DNA of 64,000 nt, from the NCBI GenBank assembly GCA_012295275.1, contig CM022678.1:12423329-12487328 (forward strand), in the 5' to 3' direction. The notes beneath the pieces were generated by a model that saw only the letters and a program-made list of their open reading frames with translations, was not told where the DNA came from and did not search any database. The position numbers and the translations under genes were made by a program. Shown piece after piece: positions 21,145-33,549 of this stretch (its first letter is position 1; every line of letters starts with the position of its first letter). Origin of the DNA: Chrysomallon squamiferum. Lineage: Eukaryota; Mollusca; Gastropoda; Neomphalida; Peltospiridae.

Positions 21145-22640
21145 GATGATGATCAAATCAAGTTTTGTTAATGATGTAGCACCACCTTCCCATGCACAAA
21201 ACCTACCAGGGATCACGATAAGATGGTCTCAGCATGCAACAAAAGGAAAAAATCAAAAAAATATAACCTGCCAGCAATCAGTAATGAGCAGGTCACAGAT
21301 GAAAAAGTTTGTCCATCTAATTTATCAAATGAAGATGTTTTGATCAGACTTAGTGCTACATTAATGCAAAAGGCAATTAAAGAGGTAAGTAGTGCTTTCA
21401 ATCACAGAGATATCTAATAACCGTGAGATTCCAAACAAGATAAGCAACTAGATTAAGACAGTAACAAGTCCAGCTAGTCTGTCATCTGTCTTCAAACCGC
21501 TGATTGCTATGGGCCTGGCAATGTCTGACATGAAATGTGCTACTGTCACCACCACATTACATGTTGCTGCTGATGTTTTTGGTATTAATTACATCTCTGT
21601 CACAATAACAGAACTGAAAACTCTTTACTAATATAAAATACAAGGTGCTATTCAGAAGTGTTATTTTCCCTCTTCTGTGTGTGTGTGTAGTAATAAAAAT
21701 AAAATATAATAAACCTGAAAAATATAAAAATAATTTATTACCTACCAAGTTTCACCAATATTCAAGCTCTTTAACTCAGAGTTGTGTCCCTTCATGGTAT
21801 AAACAAAGGCTAAGGGCACTGTCAGTTTCAATCTTAAATTTAAATAAAACAGTCCTGAGTATTTTGTACCAAGCATTTAAACATATAATAGTTATTTACT
21901 CACACACACACACACACACACTATTATCAGATAGCAATTATCACTATTGCTTATAGCTATCTATCTATATAAAAACAATTTGAGAAAAAGACAGAGAAAA
22001 AACCAAAAATAAACACAGAATAATAAAAAACATATTTCTGGTGATAATATTGTCAGATTTCTCTCAAGAATTAAAATAACATTTATAAAAGTATTCTTTA
22101 TATAATTATAATAATTGCTGGAAATATAGAAATATAAAAATATAGCTAGACCAACAAAACAAACAAGAATAAATAAAGAACAACAAAAAAAAAAGAAGAG
22201 AAAATAGCATTAATTGTAATGCTAAATAAAGAAAACATACAGCATCATCAAGAACACTAAGTGGGTGTTTCTTTTGTTTCAACATCGACTCTCAAACTGT
22301 GCTATTAACACATCCGTAATCCAACTGGATGAAAGCTTGAGCAGGTGCGCACAATTTCTGATTGCTTGACAGCAGGGTCCAGGTCTGCATCAGCCAATGA
22401 GCAACCTTAAAGCTGTCACATGACTGTTTGGTACAGTTTCTAAAATTAGACAGAGTATCAGAGTCAGTTTAACCAAGAAACTTCATTTATAAACTGAATT
22501 TATATTTTAAGGAAGTTACTGGTTATACACGTATGTGTGTGTGTTAATTTATTTATATTCATAATACTGAAATAATCAAATTTCATAATTACTTAAAAAC
22601 ATTTCCAAAATGAAAATTTTAACAGTTACTTTTAATGAAT
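21145..22640. other. No assigned gene; AT-rich with one unexplained open stretch
   Basis: About 21,455-21,630 is open on the plus strand (VTSPASLSSVFKPLIAMGLA and onward) and also largely open in reverse. It may be the tail of the Gypsy element or an unrelated fragment. A short CA run lies at about 21,901-21,921. A CCAAT-like 'agccaatgagc' is at 22,393; nothing else supports a promoter there. Confidence 0.4.
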
Positions 22641-23697
22641 CAAATGGCTACTACTGACCACAAATGGCTTTCACTGCATCTGTACCAGCCATTCTCAACC
22701 CATCAAAGTTAATGGTTGCTAGCTGAGTCAGTGACACCATCAAAGGTAATTGTCCAAGAGTACTAGAGTTTAGTTCTGCTTTTCTTAAATTGACATATTT
22801 CAGGTTTGTAAATTTCTCTGTGGCCAGTTTCTTTGGTAGTCAATCAGCTTACATCAGCCTTTCAACAGAACTTTGATTTGATTTATCGTGATTAAAAAAA
22901 AAAAGGAAAAAAAAAAAAAAGATTTCTTATATATATTTGCCTGTAAACACAGATTAGCACAAACATACTCACACATAAAAAAAACAGAGAACATAGCAAA
23001 TAAAGAAACACAGAAAGAAACACACCCGCTAACCCTAAATACCAACAACAGCTGCCATATACACTGACAGACTTCAGACACACACACACACACAGATTGA
23101 CAAAGAAAATACAGATTGAAGAGAGAATGTTAAGTAGAATGAGGGTGATAAAGATGGATAAAGAAAGAAATCAGAAAATAAAAACAAAGAGATATTTACA
23201 GCTGAATATGCAGAAGATAAGATATGGACTGAAAGAGAGAGACAGTGAAAAGAGTCAGAGATGGAAACAGAGAGAGAGAGAGAGAGGGAGGGAGGGAGGG
23301 AGGGATTATTTAAAAAAATTTAAATTCAAAAAATGTGTTTACTTTAAGTTTAACTAAATCGTCAATGACAGATACACAAAGATCAGGATTATTTCCATTG
23401 TCCACATCTTTCAAGGAAAGGAATTTTCAGTGGAAACGTTCTTCCAGAAACTCCAACAGCTGGTTGGTTAAACAATTGCAGTTCAGACTTAATTCTTGTA
23501 CAGAACTTGTGTCCGATTTGGATTCTGGAATACCTGAAATAAATGAAAAACAGTATTAAGAAACTTGGCAACTATATCTTAACTATCAGCAGAAAAAGAA
23601 AAAAGTTCAGAAAATATGATAAATCAATAAATAAATAAATAAGAAAGTTAATAAATTGAAAATATAAATATATAAAATGAAAAATGTAGTTAGTAGA

Positions 23698-24240
23698 AGA
23701 CATCAGAATGTTTTAACAGTAGTAATAGTAACAGCAGTAGTAGTAGTTGTAGTTGTTAGCAATAGAACTAGTAGTAACAATGGTACTGTTGGTTATAGTA
23801 GTTGACACAGCAGTAGTTGTAGTAGTTTCAATATTAGTAAAAGTATTAGACCTGGTAGCAATAGTAGTAGTTGTTGTTGTAGTAGTAGTAGTAGAAACAG
23901 CAGCAGCAGAATTCGTAGCTGTGGTATTAGTGGTAACAACATAGAAGTAGTAATAATGGTAATAGTTGTAGTATTAGTAGTAACAGTACTATTAATAGTA
24001 ATAGTGATAATAGTTGTATTATTAATACTAACAGTAGTAGTAATAGCACTAGTGGTAATAGTTGTAGTTTTAGTAGTACCAGTACTAGTAGTAGTAATTG
24101 CAGCAGTAATAGTGATAGTGATAACTGTGGTAGAATTAGCTTAGGTTGAATAGTAGTAGTAAATACAATAAGAGGAGTCAGTTAAAAACTGCAGACACAA
24201 CAATAGTAGTAGTAGTAGTAGTAGTTATAGTAGAAAAAAA
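23698..24240. repeat. AGT/GTA triplet-rich satellite-like block
   Basis: More than 500 bp of imperfect GTA, AGT and ACA triplets. Plus-strand ORFs made of Val/Ile/Leu here are repeat artefacts. It lies in an inferred intron of the LRR relic. Confidence 0.9.
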
Positions 24241-24399
24241 TAATAGCATTAACATGTGTAGAAATAGCAGTAACAGATATAGTGATAAATCTAGATTGCT
24301 AATAGATTTAGTATGTTGAAAGTCACTGTTAGTAACTATTTTTTCAGTAGTAGAATAACAGTGGTAGCAATATTAGTAGCTACTGATAATACTGGACAA

Positions 24400-24600
24400 T
24401 TAATAATAACAATAACAATGACAATGACAATAATAATATTAATAATAACAATAACAATAATGACAATAATAAGAAGAAGAAGAAGAAGAAGAAAAAACAT
24501 ATATATAAATATAAAAATAATTTCTTGTTATTGGGTTTTATTATTATTATTATTATTATTACTACTACCACTACTATTATTATTATAAAACATTTTATAA
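24400..24600. repeat. AAT/ACA, AGA and ATT microsatellites
   Basis: Interrupted AAT/ACA triplets, then a short AGA run (about 24,471-24,491), then ATT/ACT triplets. Poly-Arg and poly-Leu readings are artefacts. Confidence 0.9.
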
Positions 24601-25513
24601 CAGTTATAATTAAGATTACTCTCTCAGTGTCTGTTTTGTTGGTGGTGAGGCTAACTAAAATCACTGTTGTGTTAGAACACATTGCCAGACATTCCAAAAC
24701 TGTTTCCTGATAAATTTAAAACCTAATTTAAAAATAAATAACTAAACAAAAATAAACGTGTTAATAATTAATGAAAACATAGAATACTAAATTATTTCGT
24801 AGGTTGTAATATTAAATAAAAAAATAAAAAGATAAATAATAATGAATGTAAATATCCAATATTATGTAATTCAGTATGATTATATTTTAAATAAATCAAA
24901 AATAATAAGAAATTTAATAACTAAATAAATAAATGACACACAGATATATACAGACATTAGATACACAGACAGAAGATAGAAAGATTCATAAATAAATACA
25001 AATAAATAAAATAAAAATAATCAACTGTCTACTAAAACTTATTTATTGATCATTTTTATAAATTAAAACTATTAATAAATTTAGAATTATTCAAAAAACT
25101 GATTCTTAAGCTATTTATGTTCGGAATTATCAAAAGAGAACTTAAGGAAAGATTATTTAAAATATTTTGTTTCTTTGTTATACTTCAAAAATAAAAACAT
25201 AAAGAAAAGAAAGAAAGAAACTTGCTAATTATGAATAAATAAGAAACGATGTAAAGACACAGACTGACATACAGAAGGACAAACAGAAAAGTATATAGTA
25301 AATAGAGATGTAGCTATATAGACAGATTCTCAGAAAGACAGACATATTTATCTGAACATTTTCAAGGAAAGAAATACACACAGACAAACAGAAAAGCAGA
25401 GAGAGACAGAAATAAAATAAATAAATAGGGAGGCAGACAGAAGGAGAAGCTGACAGATAGACTAAGACATATTTACAGACATATTTACCTGAATATTTTT
25501 TAAAGATTTTAAA

Positions 25514-25555
25514 ATCTGACTAAGTGGATCTGACTAAGTGGATCTGACTAAGTGG
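25514..25555. repeat. 14-bp tandem triplication
   Basis: The unit 'atctgactaagtgg' occurs three times exactly, in tandem, inside the minus-strand block tentatively assigned to the LRR relic. A multiple of 14 adds a frame disturbance (14 is not divisible by three). Confidence 0.95.
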
Positions 25556-25929
25556 TAAAGCTTGTGTCAGTTTAAGTCTTGGTCTGGCTGCTTTCAACAA
25601 AAACTCCAGTTTCACAAGAAGATTAGTCATTCAAGTCAGATAATCAAACTTTTTCTGTGGCTGTGGATCCATATCTTCCTTGCTTGGCACAAGAGTGAGT
25701 TTTCAGTGGTTGGTGTGGTGGTGTCAGTTTGTCTTCAGTCTAATGCTGGTGCTGGTTCTGTTGGTGCTGACTGCTGTTTAATTTAAAATGATGTGAAACC
25801 CATGCCAGTTCTGTGGAAATAACAAAAGAGGAAAAAATATATATTAACAGAGGGCAGACCTTGAATACAAGAGAAAACTTGGTTGCAAATATAAACACAA
25901 CTGTCAAAAAATATTTTTTTTCCAAATGA

Positions 25930-26472
25930 TTGGTAACTATTTAAAATACACTAATAGTAAGTAACAAACAAGTTATAAGAATAATACTGGTTCTAAAAAA
26001 ATCACTAAAATTTTCAGAAAACAAAATATATTGATAAGATAATGACAATACAAGTTTACAACAACATTAATGTTCCAGTTTGTTTGGCAAATGCTAAAAC
26101 TATGACATCATCAATGAAAATAGGTTTTGAATTAGGAAGACAGAACATCTACAAAAAGGCATACTGAAATATTAATTCTCTGAGATATTACTAGATAACT
26201 TGTTTTATTAAAACACTGAATACTGTTGAGATTATTGTAGGAATATTATTATGTTCAGTTTTGTATCTGTTAAGTGCTGTAACTAAGTGTAAAAACAAAT
26301 GTGAGCAAAACAAAATTAAAAAGTGCTCACAACTGAAGTGATGTCATGAAAAATAAGTAAATAAAAATAATGCTAACATAAAAGAATAAGCAGAAACTAG
26401 GAAATGAAGAAGAAAAGTAACAAGAATAGTCAGTACCTTCAAAAAAAAAAGAAGAAGTAATAATAAAAAAAA

Positions 26473-26503
<31 letters not shown>

Positions 26504-27120
26504 ATAGTAAAAATAATAAAAATTAAAATTAAGAATTTAAAATATGAAGAAACAAAAAGAAAGAAGAATAAGAACTATGAACAGAAACTGGGAGACTGAA
26601 AAATAATAAGTAAATTGTATATTACAAAAATCTAGCTCATTAAAATAACTGAAAATAAATACAGACAAGAGGTACAAACAAGACGAAAAAGATTATGAAG
26701 AAATTACAATGCAGATAAAAACAAGAAACAATAATCATGATAATTAGGTTAAAAAAAAAAAAAAAATGAAAAGTAATAAAAACAATATGAAGAAATATGA
26801 ATAAACACAGGATTAAGAAGAACCAATAAGAATAAAAGACAAGACAGAAGAATCACACACACACACACAGATATTTAAAATAAATTAAATAAATAATGAA
26901 AAAATAGAAAAATAGGTGTCATAAAATAAATTATTACTGAAATAGTAACAAGATTATTAGCAGTAGTAGTAGTAATTTAAATAACAATAATACTAATCAT
27001 AACACTCATCATGACAATAATAATAATAATAATAATGCTGACAATGATAATAATAATAATGATTATAAATTTACAGCAATTTCTACTCAATAATAGATAT
27101 TACTGTATACGAGGCATTAA
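25930..27120. other. No gene seen; A-rich DNA
   Basis: A-rich on the plus strand with an AAAT run (about 26,467-26,505), a short CA run near 26,857 and AAT runs near 27,019-27,059. No exon-like blocks found. Confidence 0.7.
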
Positions 27121-27240
27121 TTAAACACCATATTTCCGTAATTACTTTTAACAGAATTGACTGCATTATGAAGGAGTATTTTTTTTAAAGTGTGTAAACA
27201 ATGATCGGCGTTCGACGCTGCCATCTTGGATTTCGATCGG
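27106..27240 (-). promoter_or_regulatory. Possible transcription/translation start with YY1-like motif
   Basis: On the minus strand 'aatccAAGATGGCagcg' matches the core of the YY1 element (AAGATGGC) that often overlaps first ATGs in animal promoters. The ATG at 27,224 opens MAASNADHCLHTLKKILLHN and stops after 35 codons unless spliced. This small area is also richer in CG dinucleotides than its surroundings. It is upstream of the minus-strand LRR exons, so it may be their start; unproven. Confidence 0.3.
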
Positions 27241-27902
27241 AAGTTTCCGTGTCATCACGAAAGTTTTTAAACTTCCAAATTCAATTATTTTACTTGTTTT
27301 CTGAACATTTTATGATTTACACTGATAAGGATGGTTGTTCATGTTATTAAACCGTGATCTTCATTAAACTTTTCCAAGTGGCTAAAATTCAGTTAACGTC
27401 ATAGTGAGTAGATAAAATATATAAACTTAGATCCTATACCCGCATTTTACTTTCCACCCAAAGACAATTATTTTTGGATTTTCTTATTATTTTTCAAGTT
27501 ACACATTTGTTTAGCAGAATTATCTTGGCGGGATTGTCATTTTTATTATTTAGAGTTACTTCCCCTGGACTGTCAGTCAAAACTTTTCACTATTTCGACG
27601 ACAGCTTATTTTGCACACTATCTGACAAGCCAAATGATTAAACGTTCAGGTCTTTTATTTGTTAAATTTTATTTGTTGAAATTAATGTGCAATAAAGGCG
27701 TGTATGGACACTATAATGTATATTTTAAAAAAAATACGTGAATTTGTTCTTACATTTTTATTTCATCATTCGCCATTTTCAGGAACTAATTGTATTTCAG
27801 GGCTAGCATATCTTAGAAATACGGTAATCAGTATGAGTCTTAGTAAAACGTTATGTACAGGATTTCAAGTTATGAACATGTAGACTGTAAAATTAAGACG
27901 AT

Positions 27903-27903
27903 A

Positions 27904-27949
<46 letters not shown>
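27903..27949. repeat. (AAT)n microsatellite
   Basis: Pure ATA/AAT run. Confidence 0.95.
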
Positions 27950-27950
<1 letters not shown>

Positions 27951-28313
27951 AAATGATAATGAGTGGCCCGCCTAATATCACAAGGAAAATAACATTAATT
28001 AAAAATTTATAAATTCAATTTTATATCTACTGATATACTAAAACACGTTTTATTATAGCAGTAACTTTTTTTTTTTAATTTTTTTTTTTCTGAATAGAGA
28101 TTTGTAACTTAAATATAACTATAAACAGCTGTTTAAGCTGTTTAATATTAATTTCTAAAGTGCAAGGGATAATATTACAGTATTTTAGAAATGTAGTCCA
28201 ATAATATTTAAACTGCTATTATTACTATACTGTGTAGTATCTGTAGAGCCAACAGCAGTAGCAGTAACAGTAATAATAGTAGTAATATAATACTTAGAAG
28301 AAGTAGTAAGTAG

Positions 28314-28762
28314 TTGTATTGCTGAAGTAAGAGTGGGAGATTACTAGTGATAACAGTTGTATCGCTGAACTAACAGTCACAGATTACTAGAAAAAGAGGT
28401 TGTATTCCTGAACTAATTGGTTAGAATTGCTGAAGTTATCGATTAGCTCTAAGAGCAGTAGTATTGCTGAAGTAACAGTGATAGATTAGTAGTAATATCA
28501 GTAGTATTGCTGAAGTAACAATGGCAGATTAGTAGTAATATCAGTAGTATTGCTGAAGTAACAGTGACAGACTAGTAGTAATAGAAGTAGTATTGCTGAA
28601 GTAACAGTGAGAGATAAGTAGTACTAGAAGTAGTATTGCTGAAGTAACAGTGAGAGATAAGTAGTAATAGCAGTTATATCAGTGAAGTAACAGTGACACA
28701 TTAGTAGTAATGGCGGTAGTATCGATGAAGTAACAGCGGCAGAGTAGTAGAAATAGCAGAAG
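28314..28762. repeat. 43-bp minisatellite
   Basis: About ten tandem units with consensus start 'tagtattgctgaagtaacag', then a variable 'tgacagattagtagtaat' part and an end like 'atcag'. Most units are 43 bp and the central ones are most alike; the third unit is enlarged and degenerate. No continuous reading frame. Confidence 0.9.
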
Positions 28763-28849
28763 ATTAGTGGTAATATCAGTAATAATAATAGTAATTTCAA
28801 AATAGGATGTGCACTGTAAGAAAGTAAGAATAATAGTAAAATGTGAAAA

Positions 28850-29480
28850 AGAATAATGAAAAGTACACCAACCAGCGAAGAACAGCGCGGATTTCGACAG
28901 TAGCGTCGCCAACGTTCACAGTAATAATAAAGATGTGTTTAATAATATATTTTAATACAGGATGCGTACGCGCAAAAATAAGAATAATAGGTGATCAAAA
29001 GCAAAGAATAATAATGAGAACTACACTAATAACAACGTTAGGAACAATGCCGGTACAACAGCAACGACGGCGACATTAATACAAACTACAGTAATACATT
29101 TTAATAGCTCAGAAAATCATGACTAATGACTAATAAAAGCGCAAAACAATAATGAGAAGTTACAGCAACTCAGCTAGGAACAACGACAGCAACTATAGTG
29201 ATATTAATAGAAATAGTAATAATACATTTTAGAAAAGCATATGAATAATAGTTAATAGAAAGTAAAAGGATAGTCAGAAGTACACCAGAACGTTGAGAAC
29301 AACGCCGTTACGACTGTAATGACGGTGACATTAACAGAGATAATAATAATGTAGTTTAATATTTTAAAAACGAAAAGGAATAATGAGTACACCAATAACG
29401 TTAGGAGCAACGCCGGTAGGACGGCGACATTAATAGAAACTAAAATAATATATTTTAATACGTGATGCGCCCGCTCAGAA
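28850..29480. repeat. Degenerate tandem repeat of about 100-150 bp units, CG-containing
   Basis: About five diverged units share the order 'acac(c)a', 'aacgttaggaacaa', 'gccggta', 'cgacggcgacattaat', 'gaaact', 'aataatacattttaat'. The CG content is striking against the AT-rich surroundings. Not recognised as a known element. Confidence 0.75.
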
Positions 29481-29499
29481 TGTACGAAGAATAATTAAG

Positions 29500-31560
29500 A
29501 TAAATCTGAATGAACTGTTACGAATGCAATAAACATCTCTACCAAAATCTTTGAACACATTTTTGTAACGGTAATCTAACTAGTCTAGTGAAGAAATTTG
29601 TGAATGTTGTTTACAATTTTCATTACACTTTATTAATCTTGAACTCGGTAGTCTGTGTTGGTTAAAGAAGTGCACACTTCAGCATCAAACCTATCTCTGA
29701 AAATGTATCCTTTTTCATAGAACATGATCATTGTAAACACTCGTGTGAAAACAACTGTGATTTCTTCAAGTGAGGATAATGTAAATTATATTAACCCACT
29801 TGATCGCTGAATGTAAATTATAAAACAAAAGACCTGAATTGATATAAGGAATGTCTTTTTACTAGTTTGCGTACATTTCAATAAAAATATTGAGTCCTTT
29901 TTTCACATTCACAGTTTACAAAGGGCACTTTACTTACACATTCATATTCACAAAATAAATTTAAATAGGATAATTTTACATGTTTTATGCACACAGATAT
30001 ATATGGATGTATATACACTCGCAGATAATACATCTTTCATGTTCTGAAGATTTTACAAAACAGAACCGTTAATTAAAAGGTTAGTAGGCGGATACATGGT
30101 AGCAAATAAAACGGTTAAGGCAAATATATTTTGATATTCATTTTGTAAGTCGGAAATTAGTATTACAGGACAGATTATATTGATAATTACAGATGTAGAG
30201 GATATATATAGTTATTCTAAAATGAAATTCCATATTTATACAATAATATAACCGATAATCTCTAATTAATGTGTATAAATTATGATGACGTTACTTACTT
30301 TGATATCAATGGGTAAAATTATCAGTATTAATAGCGGTATGTTTAGCTAAAAATCACTGGTTCTATAGAGGTTCACGATTTCTCATATAATTATATTATA
30401 AATAAATATATATATATATTGATATGATTAAATATATTCTGATATGATTAAATATTCTAATATAATTAAATATATTTTGACATGATTAAATAATTTCTCA
30501 TTAAATTATATTATAAATAAATCAGTTTATTATTATTATTATTATTATCATTATTATATACTTTAAAAATGTATTTTGTTTTTATCTCGACGGAAACTGT
30601 GATTTCTCTGATAACACTACGCGGCCTAATAAAAAATTAGAAGTAATTTTTATATACGCTCTCAGAACAGTTCTAATGAAACTTAGAGAATAGCGCCAAA
30701 CATATATAGGAAGCTTCCGTTTTTACAGAAAAATAAAAACAAAATAAAAAATAAAGATATAACTATTGTTGTTATTGTTCTGCAGTTGACAAAAACGAGG
30801 ACAAATATGGTGTCTGCTTCATTGTTATAGTGATAATTACTGGTGGAGCGGTTATATTAATATCTAATGTAATAAGAGTACTTCAGGTTTAAGCTGAAAT
30901 CTAAAGTATATTACACTATACAAATGACGCTGATGTACCCCTTTCTGTGACTAATGACAAAATTCAATTTCACATAATAAAATAACGTGTTAAATCGTTT
31001 GTTCTCAGCTAATCAGTACACACTATCGTGATTCCAGGGAATTAACTCTGATATTTTTAAATATAACCTGATTATAAATATACGATATTAATAAAATGTG
31101 ATATTAACATTTCTCAACATAACCTACAAACTGTAAATATCATTGCTCAACCAGCAATGAATTCTTACCTTTTTCTTTTTACAGGTAATTAAACCGCTTA
31201 TTTTCACAACGCCATGATGAATTATCATTTATAACTGTCAGTAATATCTAATAGATATGGTTATCAATATTTTCTGTAGAGTATAATATTTAAGTTCCTC
31301 GAACAGTAAAATTACACCTTTTTATTATACGATTTAGAATTAGTAAAGTAAAATATCACGTTACGTTTAATAAAACGGACATTTCTAAGCGGTATCTGAA
31401 GTTATAGATAGCGATTAGTGTTATTTATAGACAGCGATAAGTGTTATTTTCATAAAGCCGTGTAAAGTTAATCGTAGTTGTTCTGGTGTTTATAACATTT
31501 CACTCTAGATACTTTTAATTTTTTAACTTTTTTCTTTAATTTTTTCTTTTCTTTTTTCTT
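29500..31560. other. No gene seen; AT-rich DNA
   Basis: Only short repeats: a tandem 'atatgattaaatat' array near 30,421-30,490 and an ATT run near 30,527-30,560. No exon-like blocks on either strand. Confidence 0.65.
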
Positions 31561-31571
31561 TCTTTCTTTTC

Positions 31572-31572
<1 letters not shown>

Positions 31573-31631
<59 letters not shown>

Positions 31632-31632
31632 T
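31573..31632. repeat. (ATT)n microsatellite
   Basis: Follows a C/T-rich tract of TTTCTTTC type from about 31,530. Confidence 0.95.
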
Positions 31633-32062
31633 TTTGTGTTAATTATTGTTATGCTAATTACTATTTTAATTTTCTGATTTATTTACTACTATATAATGCC
31701 AGTTTTGGAATAAGATAAATTTCCAGTTAATAAAGATTTTCTTCAACAGATATCTTAACATGGTTGTTTATGATCGTTGCTTGTTACCACCTGTACCATT
31801 ATACTTCAATGTTTTTCCATTTCATTCCAATTTTTCTTCTTCTTTCTTTCTATTAAAATGATCAATAAATCCTTCTTTTATTTTAGTCCTTCTGATTCAG
31901 ATTTTGTTTCGTACATTAAATTGTCCGAAAAGTTTATAATGTAAAATAAAAATAAAAAAATAAAGTTAAGAAGCTTTTTTTTTAACATGACTTCAAATAT
32001 ATTTTTAAAAATACTGTTCAAAAACCAGAAAGGCAACCCTTCTGGCTCAAAATAAAGGAAAT

Positions 32063-32066
<4 letters not shown>

Positions 32067-32134
<68 letters not shown>
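32067..32134. repeat. (CA)n microsatellite
   Basis: About thirty-four CA dinucleotides, the longest CA run in the window. Confidence 0.97.
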
Positions 32135-32135
<1 letters not shown>

Positions 32136-32569
32136 ACGTCCAAACAATAACCACTCCCTGCTTACGAGGCAGTACAGTTCCCTCCCTTGAATCACAATGG
32201 CCACCTCCTAGTCTAATTCCACGTGGTTATTTTCGGATTGTTTTTGATTGATTGTGTACTGTTTCAAGCCTTCTATCAACCATCATCATTATTGTGAATC
32301 GAAAACACAGAGGTAGACCTTTGCCATCCCTTTTTTCAGAGGAAATAAGCACTTGAAAGTTGTTATAATTGACAGTAAGCGTATTTGTGTACCAAGAAGC
32401 AACGAAACTACTGAAAGTAGTGGAAACTAACAGTGCCAAGTGTCAGTGGAATTGAAAATGACATTCCTGAAAAAGAAAGACCGCACCCACTAGATCTCAG
32501 GTGAAAAACGAAGAGCTGTACAAAATAATGAAAGGCAATAACAGTAAATCAGATACTGAAGATGAAACA

Positions 32570-32842
32570 AGAGAGTTACAGACTGATTGATGTTGACCTT
32601 TTTAGCCGCAACATTTCGTCGCAACTCGTTTGTTATGTTTATCATGGTGGTGTGCAGCTGCTGGAACTAACAGGATAACGTTTAGATAGTGAATTTTCAC
32701 ATCAATAAAACTGTGGAAGAGCCTGCTTGTTCTGTACAGAAAGAAATCACGTATGCAGGTGTACAATAACTAACACAGGGTCTTGTGGCAGTTTGGAGGC
32801 CAAAACTGCAAGTGAAATGTTTTCTGTTCTGTAAGTGTAACA
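32570..32842 (+). pseudogene. Mutator-like transposase (MULE) fragment
   Basis: One frame reads SYRLIDVDLFSRNISSQLVC, then YVYHGGVQLLE, then after stops NCGRACLFCTERN and later LEAKTASEMFSVL. The order 'R-LID/NV-L…L…C-C-GG-L-LLE' followed by a cysteine-containing strand matches the N-terminal domain of animal Mutator-like transposases as I know the family. Several stops interrupt it. No terminal repeats recognised. Confidence 0.5.
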
Positions 32843-33549
32843 CAATATAACATTCGCTAACATTTATTTGTCTTAGGTGTGTACCTAGATAATGAAGTTA
32901 AATTTCAAGCACATATGTTTTCTGTTTTCTAAAATGACATATTTTGTTATTGGTGTAGAAACTTTCAGTAGTATTTTAATTGTTGATCTTTGTGACTCTA
33001 CAGGTTTAAGGTTTGTTCCTCTGCTGCTGTGATAGTTGTTGCATTGATGGGAATCATTGTGATTTCAATGAACTTTTTGGAAACAGGGCTAGAAAATGTT
33101 TTTATTGCCACTCATTGGAGCAAAAACAAATCATATTATATATAATGTTATCAACATTTTTTAAATTGGATTATATTTCTTTATTTCTAAATCCAGCTTA
33201 TACACAAATGATACATATAGCCATACTTTTTTTATTCTAATTATTATGTTTTTAAACCATCAACAGAATATCAAATACAGTTTTGTTTTTGTACACACAT
33301 ACATATACACACACACCCCTCACTCTCATTTTTTGTAATGCTAGAGAGGGCGAATTTTTTTTATTGAAAACAGCATCAGTTTATGGATTTTGAAACACTG
33401 CAGTTTGTGTTAATGAATTTATTTGTTTTTATATCTATTATTTTAAAAATTATTTTAAATACATTTCTTAGTAATTCTTTCTGTTTTTCCAAAATATTTA
33501 AATTACCTGCTGACTTATTTGATTTATTACTATGTTATTTGTGTTTCAG

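Larger units (their letters stand above)
22651..27224 (-). pseudogene. Leucine-rich-repeat gene relic
   Basis: Minus-strand blocks with splice-like borders and LRR texture: a possible first exon from 27,224, a poorly readable block 25810-25489 (stops in every frame), 24706-24620 (ETVLECLAMCSNTTVILVSL), 23533-23343 (VQELSLNCNCLTNQLLEFLE, then a TGA, then LKDVDNGNNPDLCVSVIDDL) and a last exon 22842-22651 (FTNLKYVNLRKAELNSSTLG … AGTDAVKAICGQ, TAG TAG). The xLxxLxLxxxxL spacing is visible. LRR proteins of this kind often sense ligands or scaffold signalling; no other domain is seen. The stop in the 23.4 kb exon argues for a pseudogene, although the exons may not all belong together. Confidence 0.55.

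Noticed and set aside
28314-28762. CRISPR-like array
   Set aside because: The regular 43-bp units are contiguous and variable along their length, with no unique spacers; the DNA is eukaryotic.
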